A stretch of DNA of 64,000 nt. It comes from Desulfobacteraceae bacterium. GTDB taxonomy: Bacteria > Desulfobacterota > Desulfobacteria > Desulfobacterales > UBA5852. The stretch is from positions 1-64,000 of the forward strand of contig JABZFP010000008.1 in NCBI GenBank assembly GCA_014237395.1, read 5' to 3'. Both the position numbers and the translations under genes were made by a program. Below the pieces are notes generated by a model. It was not told where the DNA came from. It saw only the letters and a program-made list of their open reading frames with translations, and did no database searches. Every line of letters starts with the position of its first letter. Positions within the stretch are counted from its first letter, which is position 1. Shown here piece by piece: positions 33,258 through 41,864 of the stretch.

Positions 33258-33677
33258 ATGGCCGCGGATCGACCGGATTCAGCATCCCGCCCGCAAAAAC
33301 GCATTCTGATTGCGGATCACGAACAGGGAACCACCATTCCTCTGACATACCTCATGACACAAACCGGCTACACAGTCCGCACAGTGAGCAGCGGCGAAGC
33401 CGCGCTTCAGGAGGCGGCCGATTATAAACCCGATCTGATTCTGCTCGAAGCCATGCTCGCCAATCCGGACGGTTTCGAAATCTGCCGGGCCATTCGTGAG
33501 ACCCCCGCGCTGGCGGCCACCCGCATCCTTTTTGTCTCCGCCATGGCGCGTGACATCGATGTCGCCAAAGGCCTCGCCTCCGGTGCGGACGGCTACATCA
33601 CGAAACCGTTTTCCAATTCCGAAATCATGGATCACGTTCGAAAACTGCTGGAAATTGCCGATGGATCCGACGAATAA
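33258..33677 (+). CDS. stand-alone receiver-domain protein with Glu at the phosphoacceptor site
   Basis: A 139-residue single receiver (CheY-like) domain, LIADHEQ at the acidic pocket, FVSAMARDID in place of the Thr/Ser strand, and GADGYITKPF with the conserved Lys. The phosphoacceptor position reads LILLEAMLANPDG, so Asp is replaced by Glu (GAA). In other receivers this change mimics or locks the phosphorylated state. The ATG at 33258 is preferred, with 33234 possible. Its stop overlaps the next gene by 17 bases. It is therefore likely a phosphorylation-independent partner of the adjacent kinase-like protein. Confidence 0.8.
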   Translation: MAADRPDSASRPQKRILIADHEQGTTIPLTYLMTQTGYTVRTVSSGEAALQEAADYKPDLILLEAMLANPDGFEICRAIRETPALAATRILFVSAMARDIDVAKGLASGADGYITKPFSNSEIMDHVRKLLEIADGSDE

Positions 33678-35844
33678 ATTCTGGTGGTTTGCCGGTGTCT
33701 CGATTCTGGTCACCTTGCTGATTTTTGCCGGCATCGCCATATTTTTCTGGCAGCAGCTCCTCCCGGACCAGCAGGCCACGCTCATCGAGATCGTCAAGAT
33801 CCATTTCATCTATATCTTTATCGCCCTCATTCTCTTCATGGCCGCGATCGGATTCGGTCTGGACGGCATTTTCCACAGCTACATTCTCCCCCTCAACCGG
33901 CTACCCGAAGAAATCGAATTGATCCATACGGTTAATTCCTCCCACCGGATCAAACGTGACGGCAGCAAGCTGGTCAATCTCGTCATCGATGCCATCAATG
34001 AAAATGCCGACCACTACCAGCGACTTGAAAACGACATCGCAGCCCGCGTGATGGAAGCCAAATCCGATGTCGAAAAAGAAAAAAACATCCTTGCGGTCAT
34101 TATGTCGGAACTCCCCGAAGGGGTGCTGATATGCAATCGCGATGGACAGATCCTGTTTTTTAACAAGCAGGCCAAACGGTTCTTCACCGACAAAAAAAAT
34201 GACCAACTTGACGGTACGCCCCGATCCGGCGACCAGCCATCATTGCCGTTTGCCTTTTTTGGACTGGGCCGCTCCGTATTTGAAATCATCGACCGCAATC
34301 TGGTATCCTATGCCCTGGATGACATCACCGAAAAACTTGAAAAAGGGGCCAGCGGCGCTGCGTCCTATTTTATGGCCGTTGGCAAGGGGGGCCGTCATCT
34401 GCGTGCTGAAATGGTGCCGGTGTTGAATCATCAGCGCCGGTTTACCGGTTTTATTCTGATTTTTTCCGATATCACCGCTCAGCTCGAAACGGACAGCCAG
34501 ACCGATTTGTTGCTTCAATCCCTGAGCGGCGGGATTCGCACCCCGCTTGCCGGTGTCCGTGCCGCCGTTGAAACGATGATGGAATTTCCCGGTATGGCGG
34601 CCGCTGAAGTTAACGAATTTATCCGCATTATCTACCACGAGTCTCTTAAAATCGGAAAGATTCTCAACCAGCATGCGCGGACGTCCCACGACCGTCCACG
34701 TTCCCAGTGGCCATTGATTGAAACCCGCGCCGCTACCATGCTGGAGAAAATCACGGTCAAAGCCAAACACCTGCTGCAGCTTCAATTTGTGCCCGAAGCC
34801 TATGACGAAGATCTGCAGCTCAGCACGGACAGTTATTCTTTTTCGCTGGCGGTCCTTTTTTTGCTCCAACGCATAAGCCGGGAAACCGATGTGCGGGATT
34901 TTGCATGCCGTGTTCACAAAATTGACGGATTGATCAATTTTGACCTGCGTTGGCAGGGGAATCCGGCTCGCATGGACAAGGTACACAGCTGGGAGGAAAA
35001 AGTGCTCAGTCTGCCGGACTTGGGCTTGCCGCTCACCTTGGGTGACGTCATCCGTTACCACAACGCCGAAATTTTGCCTTACACCGATGCCACGGACGGG
35101 TGGTCCGGGTTGCGAATGATACTGCCGGCGCTCCCGTCGGATGGTATGGCATTGACCCGCAAACCCACGATCATTCCCGACAGTCGGCCGGAATTCTATG
35201 ATTTCGACCTTTTCAACCAGCCCGGTCAACACCCTTCCATCGACAATTGCCTTTTGACCGAACTGACCTATACGGTTTTCGATACGGAGACCACCGGCCT
35301 CGATCCACGCGGTGGCGACGAAATCATATCCATCGGGGCGGTACGCATCGTCAACAATCACCTGGTCACCGATGATCGATTCGAACAGCTCGTCAATCCC
35401 ATGCGGCCGCTGCGCTGGGAGTCGATCCAGATTCACGGGATCCAGGAAAGCACCCTGAAAGACCAGCCGGTGATTGCAACCGTTCTGCCCCGCTTCCATC
35501 AATTCGCTGAAAACACGATACTGGTGGCCCACAATGCCGCATTCGACATGCGGATGCTGCAGATCAAGGAGCAGGATACCGGCGTTCGGTTTATCAATCC
35601 CGTTCTGGACACCATGCTTCTGTCGTCCATTGTTCATCCGGCCCAGGAAAACCACAATCTCATGACGATCGCGGAAAGACTGGGGATCGATGTCTCCGGC
35701 CGCCATACCGCCATGGGCGATGCCCTGGCCACCGCCAACATGTTTCTCAAACTGATTCCGCTGCTGGCCAAAAAGGGAATCCATACGTTGGGGCAAGCCC
35801 GGGAGGCTTCGGAAAAAACCTATTTCGCCCGTCTGCGCTACTGA
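33661..35844 (+). CDS. membrane kinase-like protein fused to a DnaQ-type 3'-5' exonuclease
   Basis: A 727-residue protein. Two membrane helices (about 8-30 and 48-68) are followed by a HAMP-like or linker helix, a PAS-like domain (about 143-275) and a histidine-kinase-like region (about 280-490). The H-box reads SLSGGIRTPLAG (G290 where the phosphoacceptor His should be), and the ATPase part lacks a clear N box. Residues about 535-705 are a DEDDh exonuclease: VFDTETTGLD (D541, E543), HNAAFD (D629), and RHTAMGD (H682, D687). So the exonuclease looks intact and the kinase dead. It follows the Glu-receiver gene by overlap and precedes the cNMP/CBS gene. Confidence 0.85.
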   Translation: MDPTNKFWWFAGVSILVTLLIFAGIAIFFWQQLLPDQQATLIEIVKIHFIYIFIALILFMAAIGFGLDGIFHSYILPLNRLPEEIELIHTVNSSHRIKRDGSKLVNLVIDAINENADHYQRLENDIAARVMEAKSDVEKEKNILAVIMSELPEGVLICNRDGQILFFNKQAKRFFTDKKNDQLDGTPRSGDQPSLPFAFFGLGRSVFEIIDRNLVSYALDDITEKLEKGASGAASYFMAVGKGGRHLRAEMVPVLNHQRRFTGFILIFSDITAQLETDSQTDLLLQSLSGGIRTPLAGVRAAVETMMEFPGMAAAEVNEFIRIIYHESLKIGKILNQHARTSHDRPRSQWPLIETRAATMLEKITVKAKHLLQLQFVPEAYDEDLQLSTDSYSFSLAVLFLLQRISRETDVRDFACRVHKIDGLINFDLRWQGNPARMDKVHSWEEKVLSLPDLGLPLTLGDVIRYHNAEILPYTDATDGWSGLRMILPALPSDGMALTRKPTIIPDSRPEFYDFDLFNQPGQHPSIDNCLLTELTYTVFDTETTGLDPRGGDEIISIGAVRIVNNHLVTDDRFEQLVNPMRPLRWESIQIHGIQESTLKDQPVIATVLPRFHQFAENTILVAHNAAFDMRMLQIKEQDTGVRFINPVLDTMLLSSIVHPAQENHNLMTIAERLGIDVSGRHTAMGDALATANMFLKLIPLLAKKGIHTLGQAREASEKTYFARLRY

Positions 35845-35986
35845 GTGTCTATCCAGAAATCGGTAAATTGGCCATTTTATGGACCGGCACGAGATAACAC
35901 CCGGACCGACGCAAACCGGACCTTACCACCAGAAGCAGATGCCATGAATGCCCCAACAAGGGGCCCGTCAACAAGGAAGCAACAGC

Positions 35987-38341
35987 ATGACAAAAAAACC
36001 AGCCCGTAGCGCCCTGTTCAAGGAGGCGCTGAAGCGGTATTCCCGGGTCAACCCGTTTCGGCTCCTGCCCGAAGACGCCATCGAAGAACTGGCCGAATGG
36101 ACCACGGAAATCCGGGCCCCAAGGGGTCAGCTGGTGGCGGAGCAGGCCAAGACAGAAATCGGTAAGATTTTCTATATCCGCAAGGGTGCCATCGAGCTGT
36201 ACTATGAGCGAGACGGTGAAAAAACCCTGGGCGGCCGCCTGGTCGGCGGAGAGACCTTCGGCGGTATATCGATCCTCATGAATGCCGGTGTGGCCGTTCG
36301 CACCGCCAAAGTCGAAGACGATGCGCTCTTCTATGCGATACCCGCCGATCGCTTCCTGGCAATGTGCGAGCAGCATCCGCGTTTCCGCAGCTACTTTACG
36401 GAAGAGTTTCAACAACGCAAACACAATGAAAACTATGCCTCGATTCTGGTCACCGGCCAGGCCCGTGATTTTTTGAGCCGGGTTGTGCCCTTTTCCTTTC
36501 TGTCCGAAACCGACCTGGACGAAATGGTCAACGCCCTGTCCCTGATTCATCACAATGCCGGAACCGTCTTATTCGTTCAAGGACAGTCGCGGATCGACTA
36601 CCTCTACATCATTCAGAAAGGCGCCGCCGAACTGTATTACGAACAGGCCGGTGAAAAGAGCCTCAAAGGCTATCTGGGGGAAGGCGATACCTACGGCGGC
36701 ATCTCCATGCTGATGAACAAGGGCATGTCCATCCGGACCTTACGGGTCGAGGAGGAGGCCTACCTCTATGCCCTGCCCGAAAAGATCTTCATGCACCTGT
36801 GTCATCGCTGCCCGACGTTTATGGAATTTTTTACGGACACCTTCGGCAAGCGCATGCTGGATCGCTCCTACGCCGAGATTTTTGCCCGCCGGATCCTCCC
36901 CAAAGATGAAACCGTCCACATCTTCAACGTCTCGGTCGCCCGCTTGATGAATCGCGACCTTCTCTCCTGCAATCAGCATGTGCCGGTTCAACAAGCGGCC
37001 ATCCTGATGAGCCGGCGCAAATGCAGCTCGATCTTCGTCCAGAACGATGAGGGGCAACAAATCGGCATTGTCACCGATACCGACCTTCGCAACCGCGTCA
37101 TCGCCCGGGGTCTTGAGATCACCATACCGGTTTCGGCCATCATGTCGTCTCCTTTGAGCATGATCCCGGAACAGATGTCGGTTTTCGAAGCCATGCTGGA
37201 GATGATGCAGAAAAAACTCAAACACCTTGCCGTTCAAAACAGCAGCGGCAAAGTGGTCGGCACCATTACCAGTCGCGACCTGTTGGCCGCCCAGGGCCAA
37301 TCGCCGCTCTTTATTGTCCGTGAAATTGGATCAGCCCTTTCCCGCGAGGAACTCAAAGCTCAGCAGGACCGCATACCGGGCCTGGTTCAAAATCTGATCA
37401 GCAGCGGTGCCAAAGCCGAGAACGTCACGCGCCTGATTGCGACGGTTTCCGACGCCATCCTGCACCGCCTGATCGAAATTGCCCTCGAACAGAACGGGCC
37501 ACCGCCGGAACCCTTCGTCTTCATGATCATGGGAAGTGAAGGCCGCCGCGAGCAGACCCTCAAAACCGATCAGGACAACGCCATCATCTTTCGGGATGTT
37601 CCCAAGGACCGGCTGCCGGATGTCAAAAATTATTTCCTGAATCTTGGTGAAACCGTCTGCACCTGGCTGGATGAGACCGGCTACGCTTTCTGCCAGGGCG
37701 GCGTCATGGCCATGAATCCGAGCTGGTGCCAACCCCTTTCAGTCTGGTGTGACAAGTTCACAAGCTGGATTCACACCGCCGAGGCCGAGGATCTGTTGCA
37801 TTCAAGCATCTTTTTTGATTTCCGCGGCGCCTATGGCGACTTCAGCCTGATCGATCAACTCCGCCGTCACCTTTCGGATTCCCTCAAAGGGTGGTCCGGC
37901 TTTTTCCGCCACATGACCGAAAATGCACTCCATTTCAAGCCGCCACTCGGCTTTTTCCGGAATTTCGTGGTTGAATCCAAAGGAGAGCACCAGAATGCGT
38001 TCGACATCAAGCAGGCCATGCTGCCGGTGGTGGACTTTGCCCGTATCCATGCCCTAAAAAACGGCATTGCCGAAACCAATACAATGGCACGCCTCTACGA
38101 ACTGCATGAGGGCGGCCACCTCTCCACCAAAGACTACAATGATATTACCCGCTCTTACAGCTTCATGATGCAGTTGCGGTTCGTGCGTCAGATTACCGCC
38201 ATCATCGAAGAAAACGGCAAACCCGACAATTACATCAACCCCAAGAAGTTGTCGCGCATCGAACAGACCATGCTGAAGGAAATTTTCAAACGGGTAGAGG
38301 ACTTCCAGACCAAAATGAGTTTTGAATTCACCGGTCAATAA
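35987..38341 (+). CDS. double cNMP-binding, CBS-pair, DUF294-type nucleotidyltransferase
   Basis: A 784-residue soluble protein. Two cyclic-nucleotide-binding-like domains come first (about 20-140 and 165-285; the second has KGAAELYYEQAGEKS and GEGDTYGGIS). A pair of CBS domains follows (about 318-440). The C-terminal nucleotidyltransferase of the DUF294 type has GSEGRREQTLKTDQDN (G516 to N531) with metal-binding Asp528 and Asp530. Related proteins usually carry one cNMP domain. The ATG at 35987 has AAGGA. Such proteins are often found next to acetate symporters and DnaQ-like exonucleases, and this cluster fits. Ligands and targets are unknown. Confidence 0.85.
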   Translation: MTKKPARSALFKEALKRYSRVNPFRLLPEDAIEELAEWTTEIRAPRGQLVAEQAKTEIGKIFYIRKGAIELYYERDGEKTLGGRLVGGETFGGISILMNAGVAVRTAKVEDDALFYAIPADRFLAMCEQHPRFRSYFTEEFQQRKHNENYASILVTGQARDFLSRVVPFSFLSETDLDEMVNALSLIHHNAGTVLFVQGQSRIDYLYIIQKGAAELYYEQAGEKSLKGYLGEGDTYGGISMLMNKGMSIRTLRVEEEAYLYALPEKIFMHLCHRCPTFMEFFTDTFGKRMLDRSYAEIFARRILPKDETVHIFNVSVARLMNRDLLSCNQHVPVQQAAILMSRRKCSSIFVQNDEGQQIGIVTDTDLRNRVIARGLEITIPVSAIMSSPLSMIPEQMSVFEAMLEMMQKKLKHLAVQNSSGKVVGTITSRDLLAAQGQSPLFIVREIGSALSREELKAQQDRIPGLVQNLISSGAKAENVTRLIATVSDAILHRLIEIALEQNGPPPEPFVFMIMGSEGRREQTLKTDQDNAIIFRDVPKDRLPDVKNYFLNLGETVCTWLDETGYAFCQGGVMAMNPSWCQPLSVWCDKFTSWIHTAEAEDLLHSSIFFDFRGAYGDFSLIDQLRRHLSDSLKGWSGFFRHMTENALHFKPPLGFFRNFVVESKGEHQNAFDIKQAMLPVVDFARIHALKNGIAETNTMARLYELHEGGHLSTKDYNDITRSYSFMMQLRFVRQITAIIEENGKPDNYINPKKLSRIEQTMLKEIFKRVEDFQTKMSFEFTGQ

Positions 38342-38360
38342 CGGCTGAACACCTTAGCGC

Positions 38361-38390
38361 TTGACAATCCCTGTGAACCATGTCAATCAT
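38361..38390 (+). promoter_or_regulatory. candidate trp promoter
   Basis: TTGACA at 38361-38366 lies 90 bases before the leader peptide. The -10 is weak (TCAATC/AATCAT around 38384-38390), so the assignment is tentative. It fits a leader transcript containing the Trp-rich peptide. Confidence 0.35.
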
Positions 38391-38455
38391 CAGCGAATAC
38401 AACGATCCGTCGTATGAAAGTCAATGCAATGCGTCATGCAGAGGAACAACGATTG

Positions 38456-38491
38456 ATGGGACAACGCTGGTGGTGGTGGCACCTGACCTGA
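38456..38491 (+). CDS. trpL: trp operon leader peptide
   Basis: An 11-residue peptide MGQRWWWWHLT with four consecutive Trp codons (38468-38479), preceded by GAGGAAC at the right spacing. Consecutive Trp codons before hairpins and trpE are the signature of ribosome-mediated attenuation: slow translation when charged tRNA-Trp is scarce favours an antiterminator and expression of the operon. The Trp-codon stretch can pair with CACCGCC just downstream, as expected for segments 1 and 2. Confidence 0.9.
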   Translation: MGQRWWWWHLT

Positions 38492-38538
38492 GGCGCACCG
38501 CCGGTTACCGCACCCTTCCGACATTATAAGATCAGCGC

Positions 38539-38577
38539 AACCGTGGGCCGCCTCAAATGCCCGCGGTTCTGTTTTTT
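38539..38577 (+). terminator. first leader hairpin with T run (candidate attenuator)
   Basis: AACCGTGGGC (38539-38548) pairs with GCCCGCGGTT (38559-38568) with one G-U pair and a 10-base loop, followed by CTGTTTTTT. Its left arm can alternatively pair with CGGTT upstream (near 38510), as expected for an antiterminator. This looks like the attenuator proper. Confidence 0.65.
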
Positions 38578-38579
38578 AG

Positions 38580-38607
38580 GCCGTGGTCATACCAACCACG
38601 GCTTTTT
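38580..38607 (+). terminator. second leader hairpin with T run
   Basis: GCCGTGGT pairs perfectly with ACCACGGC around a 7-base loop and is followed at once by TTTTT. It starts only 3 bases after the T run of the first hairpin, so two terminator-like structures stand in tandem before trpE. Confidence 0.7.
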
Positions 38608-38684
38608 ATTTGTTGGCAAACACCCATACGCTCAGGGTATGGCCGGACGAACCGTGTACCAATATTCTCCCGGAGGAGGCCTTG

Positions 38685-40187
38685 ATGTTGTTGAATCACT
38701 TTCCGACCCGTGAAAATTTCTACGCTGCCTGCCAACAGGCCAATGTCATCCCGGTCTGTTCGGAAATCCTGGCCGACACCGAAACCCCCGTGTCAATGCT
38801 GGGCCGGTTCTATCGGCAGAACGCCGATTTGTTCCTTTTTGAAAGCGTCGAGGGCGGCGAGCGCTGGGGGCGCTACAGTTTCATGGGAACATCGGCCCGC
38901 TGCCATGTCCGCGTTTTCACCGACGTGGTGACGGTCCAGGAAAACGGACACGAAGAACGGATCCCCCATGAGGGCCAGCCGCTTACGGTTTTAAAATCCC
39001 TCATGGCCGCCTACCAGCCGGCGGTCATCCCCGAGTTACCGCGTTTCTGGGGCGGCCTGGTCGGCTACATGACCTATGAAGCCGTCAGTTTCCTGGAAGC
39101 CATCCCCCATCGATGGCCGGCGGACAAAGCCCTGGCGCATTTTGTGATTCCCGACGAACTCTTGATTTTTGACAATGTTAGCCATACGTTGACGCTCGTC
39201 GCGCTAACCTTTATCAAAAACGGCATCACGCCCGAGATGGCCTATGACGAAGCCCGCCAGCGCCTGGATCGCCAATTGCAGCGCCTGGCGGATCCCCTGC
39301 CCGCAGCCCCATCGATTTCCGCTGCTACGGAAGCCGGCCCTCTTGAACCGGTCTACCCCGAAAACGAGTTCAGGGAAGCGGTCCAGACCGTCAAACGCCA
39401 TATCCGGTCCGGGGATATCATCCAGGCCGTCATCTCCCAGCCTTTTGTCTGTGATTCGCCTCCCGACCTGTGGTCTCTCTATCGTGCCCAGCGCTATATC
39501 AACCCCTCGCCCTACCTCTTCTATTTGAACCTGGACGGCATGGCACTCGTGGGCTCGTCTCCCGAAACCATGGTACGCCTGGAAAACGGATCCGCGACCC
39601 TGCGCCCCATTGCCGGCACCCGCCCGCGCGGAGGCAATGACCGTGAGGATCGACAACTGGCCAGTGAACTGCTGGAAGATGAAAAAGAGAAGGCCGAGCA
39701 CTTGATGCTGGTCGACCTGGGGCGCAACGATCTCGGGCGTGTGGCCGAGACCGGCACGGTCCAGGTCACGGATCTGATGGTGGTCGAACGCTATTCCCAT
39801 GTCATGCATCTCGTATCGAACATCACCTGCGATCTGCAGCCCGACTGCGACGCCTTCGATCTGCTGGCGGCAACATTTCCCGCCGGCACCCTGAGCGGGG
39901 CACCCAAGATTCGCGCTATGGAAATTATCGCCGATCTGGAAAAACAACCCCGGGGGCCTTACGGCGGCGCTGTCGGCTATATCTCCTTCAACGGCAACAT
40001 GGATATGGCCATTACCATCCGCACGGCCTGCATCGAAGACAATCGTCTGACCGTTCGGGCCGGCGCCGGTATCGTAGCGGATTCCGACCCCGAAAGCGAA
40101 CGCCTTGAAACAGTCAACAAAGCCATGGCCATGGACCGCGCCCTGAAGATGCTGCGTCCGCTGACGGCGAAAGGAGCCGGATCATGA
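38685..40187 (+). CDS. trpE: anthranilate synthase component I
   Basis: A 500-residue chorismate-using enzyme that makes anthranilate with TrpG. Recognisable regions are the N-terminal feedback-site region (LFLFESVEGGERWGRYSFMG), IAGTRPRGGND with ligands of the chorismate/Mg site, and GTLSGAPKIRAMEII and GPYGGAVGYISFNGNMD near the C terminus. The ATG at 38685 follows GGAGGAGG. It is the first structural gene of the attenuated operon and its stop overlaps trpG by 4 bases. Confidence 0.93.
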   Translation: MLLNHFPTRENFYAACQQANVIPVCSEILADTETPVSMLGRFYRQNADLFLFESVEGGERWGRYSFMGTSARCHVRVFTDVVTVQENGHEERIPHEGQPLTVLKSLMAAYQPAVIPELPRFWGGLVGYMTYEAVSFLEAIPHRWPADKALAHFVIPDELLIFDNVSHTLTLVALTFIKNGITPEMAYDEARQRLDRQLQRLADPLPAAPSISAATEAGPLEPVYPENEFREAVQTVKRHIRSGDIIQAVISQPFVCDSPPDLWSLYRAQRYINPSPYLFYLNLDGMALVGSSPETMVRLENGSATLRPIAGTRPRGGNDREDRQLASELLEDEKEKAEHLMLVDLGRNDLGRVAETGTVQVTDLMVVERYSHVMHLVSNITCDLQPDCDAFDLLAATFPAGTLSGAPKIRAMEIIADLEKQPRGPYGGAVGYISFNGNMDMAITIRTACIEDNRLTVRAGAGIVADSDPESERLETVNKAMAMDRALKMLRPLTAKGAGS

Positions 40188-40765
40188 TCCTGATGATCGA
40201 CAATTTTGATTCCTTCACCTATAATCTGGTCCAGTATCTGCGCCAACTGGGCGCTGAGGTGCAGGTGGCCCGCAACAATGCCCTGACCGTTGACGCTGTC
40301 GCCCAGCTGGCACCGGAGGCGATCGTGGTATCCCCCGGTCCCGGGCAACCCCAGTCGGCCGGCATATCGATGGATACCATCCGCACCTTTTCCGGGCGCA
40401 TCCCGATCCTCGGCATCTGTCTTGGCCACCAGGCCATTGCCGCCGCATTCGGGAGCAAGATTATTGCCGCGCGTCAGCTGATGCATGGTAAGACCTCCAC
40501 CGTGACGGCCGACGGACAGGCGGTCTATCGAGGCATTAGCAAACCGTTCAAAGCCATGCGGTATCATTCCCTGGCCGTCGAGCGGGCCAGCCTGCCGGAC
40601 TGTCTGACCGTCACGGCCGAGTCCGAGGATGGCGAAATCATGGGAATCCGGCACCGCACCCACATGACGGAGGGGCTCCAGTTTCACCCTGAATCCATCA
40701 TGACCACGGTCGGCAAACGCTTGCTGAGAAACTTTTTGAGGGATGCCACATCGTCCCGATCATAA
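40184..40765 (+). CDS. trpG: anthranilate synthase component II (glutamine amidotransferase)
   Basis: A 193-residue class-I glutamine amidotransferase that supplies ammonia to TrpE. It has the opening ILMIDNFDSFTYNLVQYL, the oxyanion PGPGQP, the nucleophile GICLGHQ (C79), and the His/Glu pair in LQFHPESI. It is not fused to trpD. It overlaps trpE by 4 bases and is 20 bases before trpD. Confidence 0.93.
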   Translation: MILMIDNFDSFTYNLVQYLRQLGAEVQVARNNALTVDAVAQLAPEAIVVSPGPGQPQSAGISMDTIRTFSGRIPILGICLGHQAIAAAFGSKIIAARQLMHGKTSTVTADGQAVYRGISKPFKAMRYHSLAVERASLPDCLTVTAESEDGEIMGIRHRTHMTEGLQFHPESIMTTVGKRLLRNFLRDATSSRS

Positions 40766-40785
40766 AAACAGGAGGGTACGCCAAG

Positions 40786-41805
40786 ATGTTTCGTGATCAC
40801 CTTAAAAAAATCATCGAAGGCGTCCATTTGGATGAAAACCAGATGGCGGACGTCATGACGGAAATCTTTTCGGGCAGCCTCACCGACGCTCAGATCGGGG
40901 CCTTCATGGGTGCCTTGGCCACCAAAGGCGAAACCGAACAGGAGTTGGCCGGCGCCGCCCGGGCCATGCGCCGCAAAGCCCACCGCATCCAATCTTCGGC
41001 CGGCACCATCGTCGACACCTGCGGTACCGGAGGGGACGGCGCCAGCACGTTCAACATTTCGACGACCACGGCCTTCGTGGTGGCCGGCTGCGACATCACG
41101 GTCGCCAAACACGGCAACCGCTCGGTATCCAGTAAATGCGGCAGTGCCGACGTACTGGAAGCGCTCGGCGTGCGGCTGGACGTAGATCCGGAACTGGTGG
41201 AAGAAGCCGTGGAAGATATCGGCATCGGCTTTCTCTTCGCGCCCCTCTACCACAGCGCGATGCGGTTTGCCGCAACGGCCCGCAAAGAAGTGGGCCTGCG
41301 CAGCATTTTCAACATGTTGGGCCCCTTGACCAACCCGGCCGGCGCCAACTGTCAGATCATCGGCGTCTATGCACCGGAATTGACGGAGATGTTTGCCCAT
41401 ACCCTGCGGCTGCTGGGATCACGCCAGGCGTATGTCGTTCACGGCCACGACGGCCTGGATGAAATATCGGTCTGCGCGCCCACCCGCGTCTCTGAATTGA
41501 AAGCAGGGCAGGTGCGCACCTTCAATCTCGATCCCGAGGCGCATTTCGATGCCCTGGCTGACCCCGGCGACCTGGTCGGGGGCGATCCGGCCACGAATGC
41601 GGCTATCACGCGCCGGATTCTGGACGGCGAAACAGGTCCCCGTCGCAATGTCGTGCTGCTGAACGCCGCCGCCGCCCTGACCGCTGCCGGTAAGGCAACC
41701 GATTTTGCCGACGGCATCAAACAAGCCGCGCAAGCCATCGACAGTGGTGCGGCGAGAGAGAAACTGGCGGCGCTGGCAGCATTCACCCAGGAGCATGCCC
41801 CCTGA
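40786..41805 (+). CDS. trpD: anthranilate phosphoribosyltransferase
   Basis: A 339-residue enzyme joining anthranilate to PRPP. The PRPP site DTCGTGGDGASTFNIST, the KHGNRSVSSKCGSADVLEALG region and the NMLGPLTNPA motif are all present. AGGAGGG lies 10 bases before the ATG. Third structural gene of the trp unit. Confidence 0.93.
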   Translation: MFRDHLKKIIEGVHLDENQMADVMTEIFSGSLTDAQIGAFMGALATKGETEQELAGAARAMRRKAHRIQSSAGTIVDTCGTGGDGASTFNISTTTAFVVAGCDITVAKHGNRSVSSKCGSADVLEALGVRLDVDPELVEEAVEDIGIGFLFAPLYHSAMRFAATARKEVGLRSIFNMLGPLTNPAGANCQIIGVYAPELTEMFAHTLRLLGSRQAYVVHGHDGLDEISVCAPTRVSELKAGQVRTFNLDPEAHFDALADPGDLVGGDPATNAAITRRILDGETGPRRNVVLLNAAAALTAAGKATDFADGIKQAAQAIDSGAAREKLAALAAFTQEHAP

Positions 41806-41864
41806 ATCGCTTTAAGCCATCGACATGTCGGAAGCGAATTGACCTGACGGAGACATAAAGTACC

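Noticed and set aside
34240..35796. 518-codon frame opposite the kinase/exonuclease gene
   Set aside because: Shadow of a gene with intact exonuclease motifs on the plus strand.
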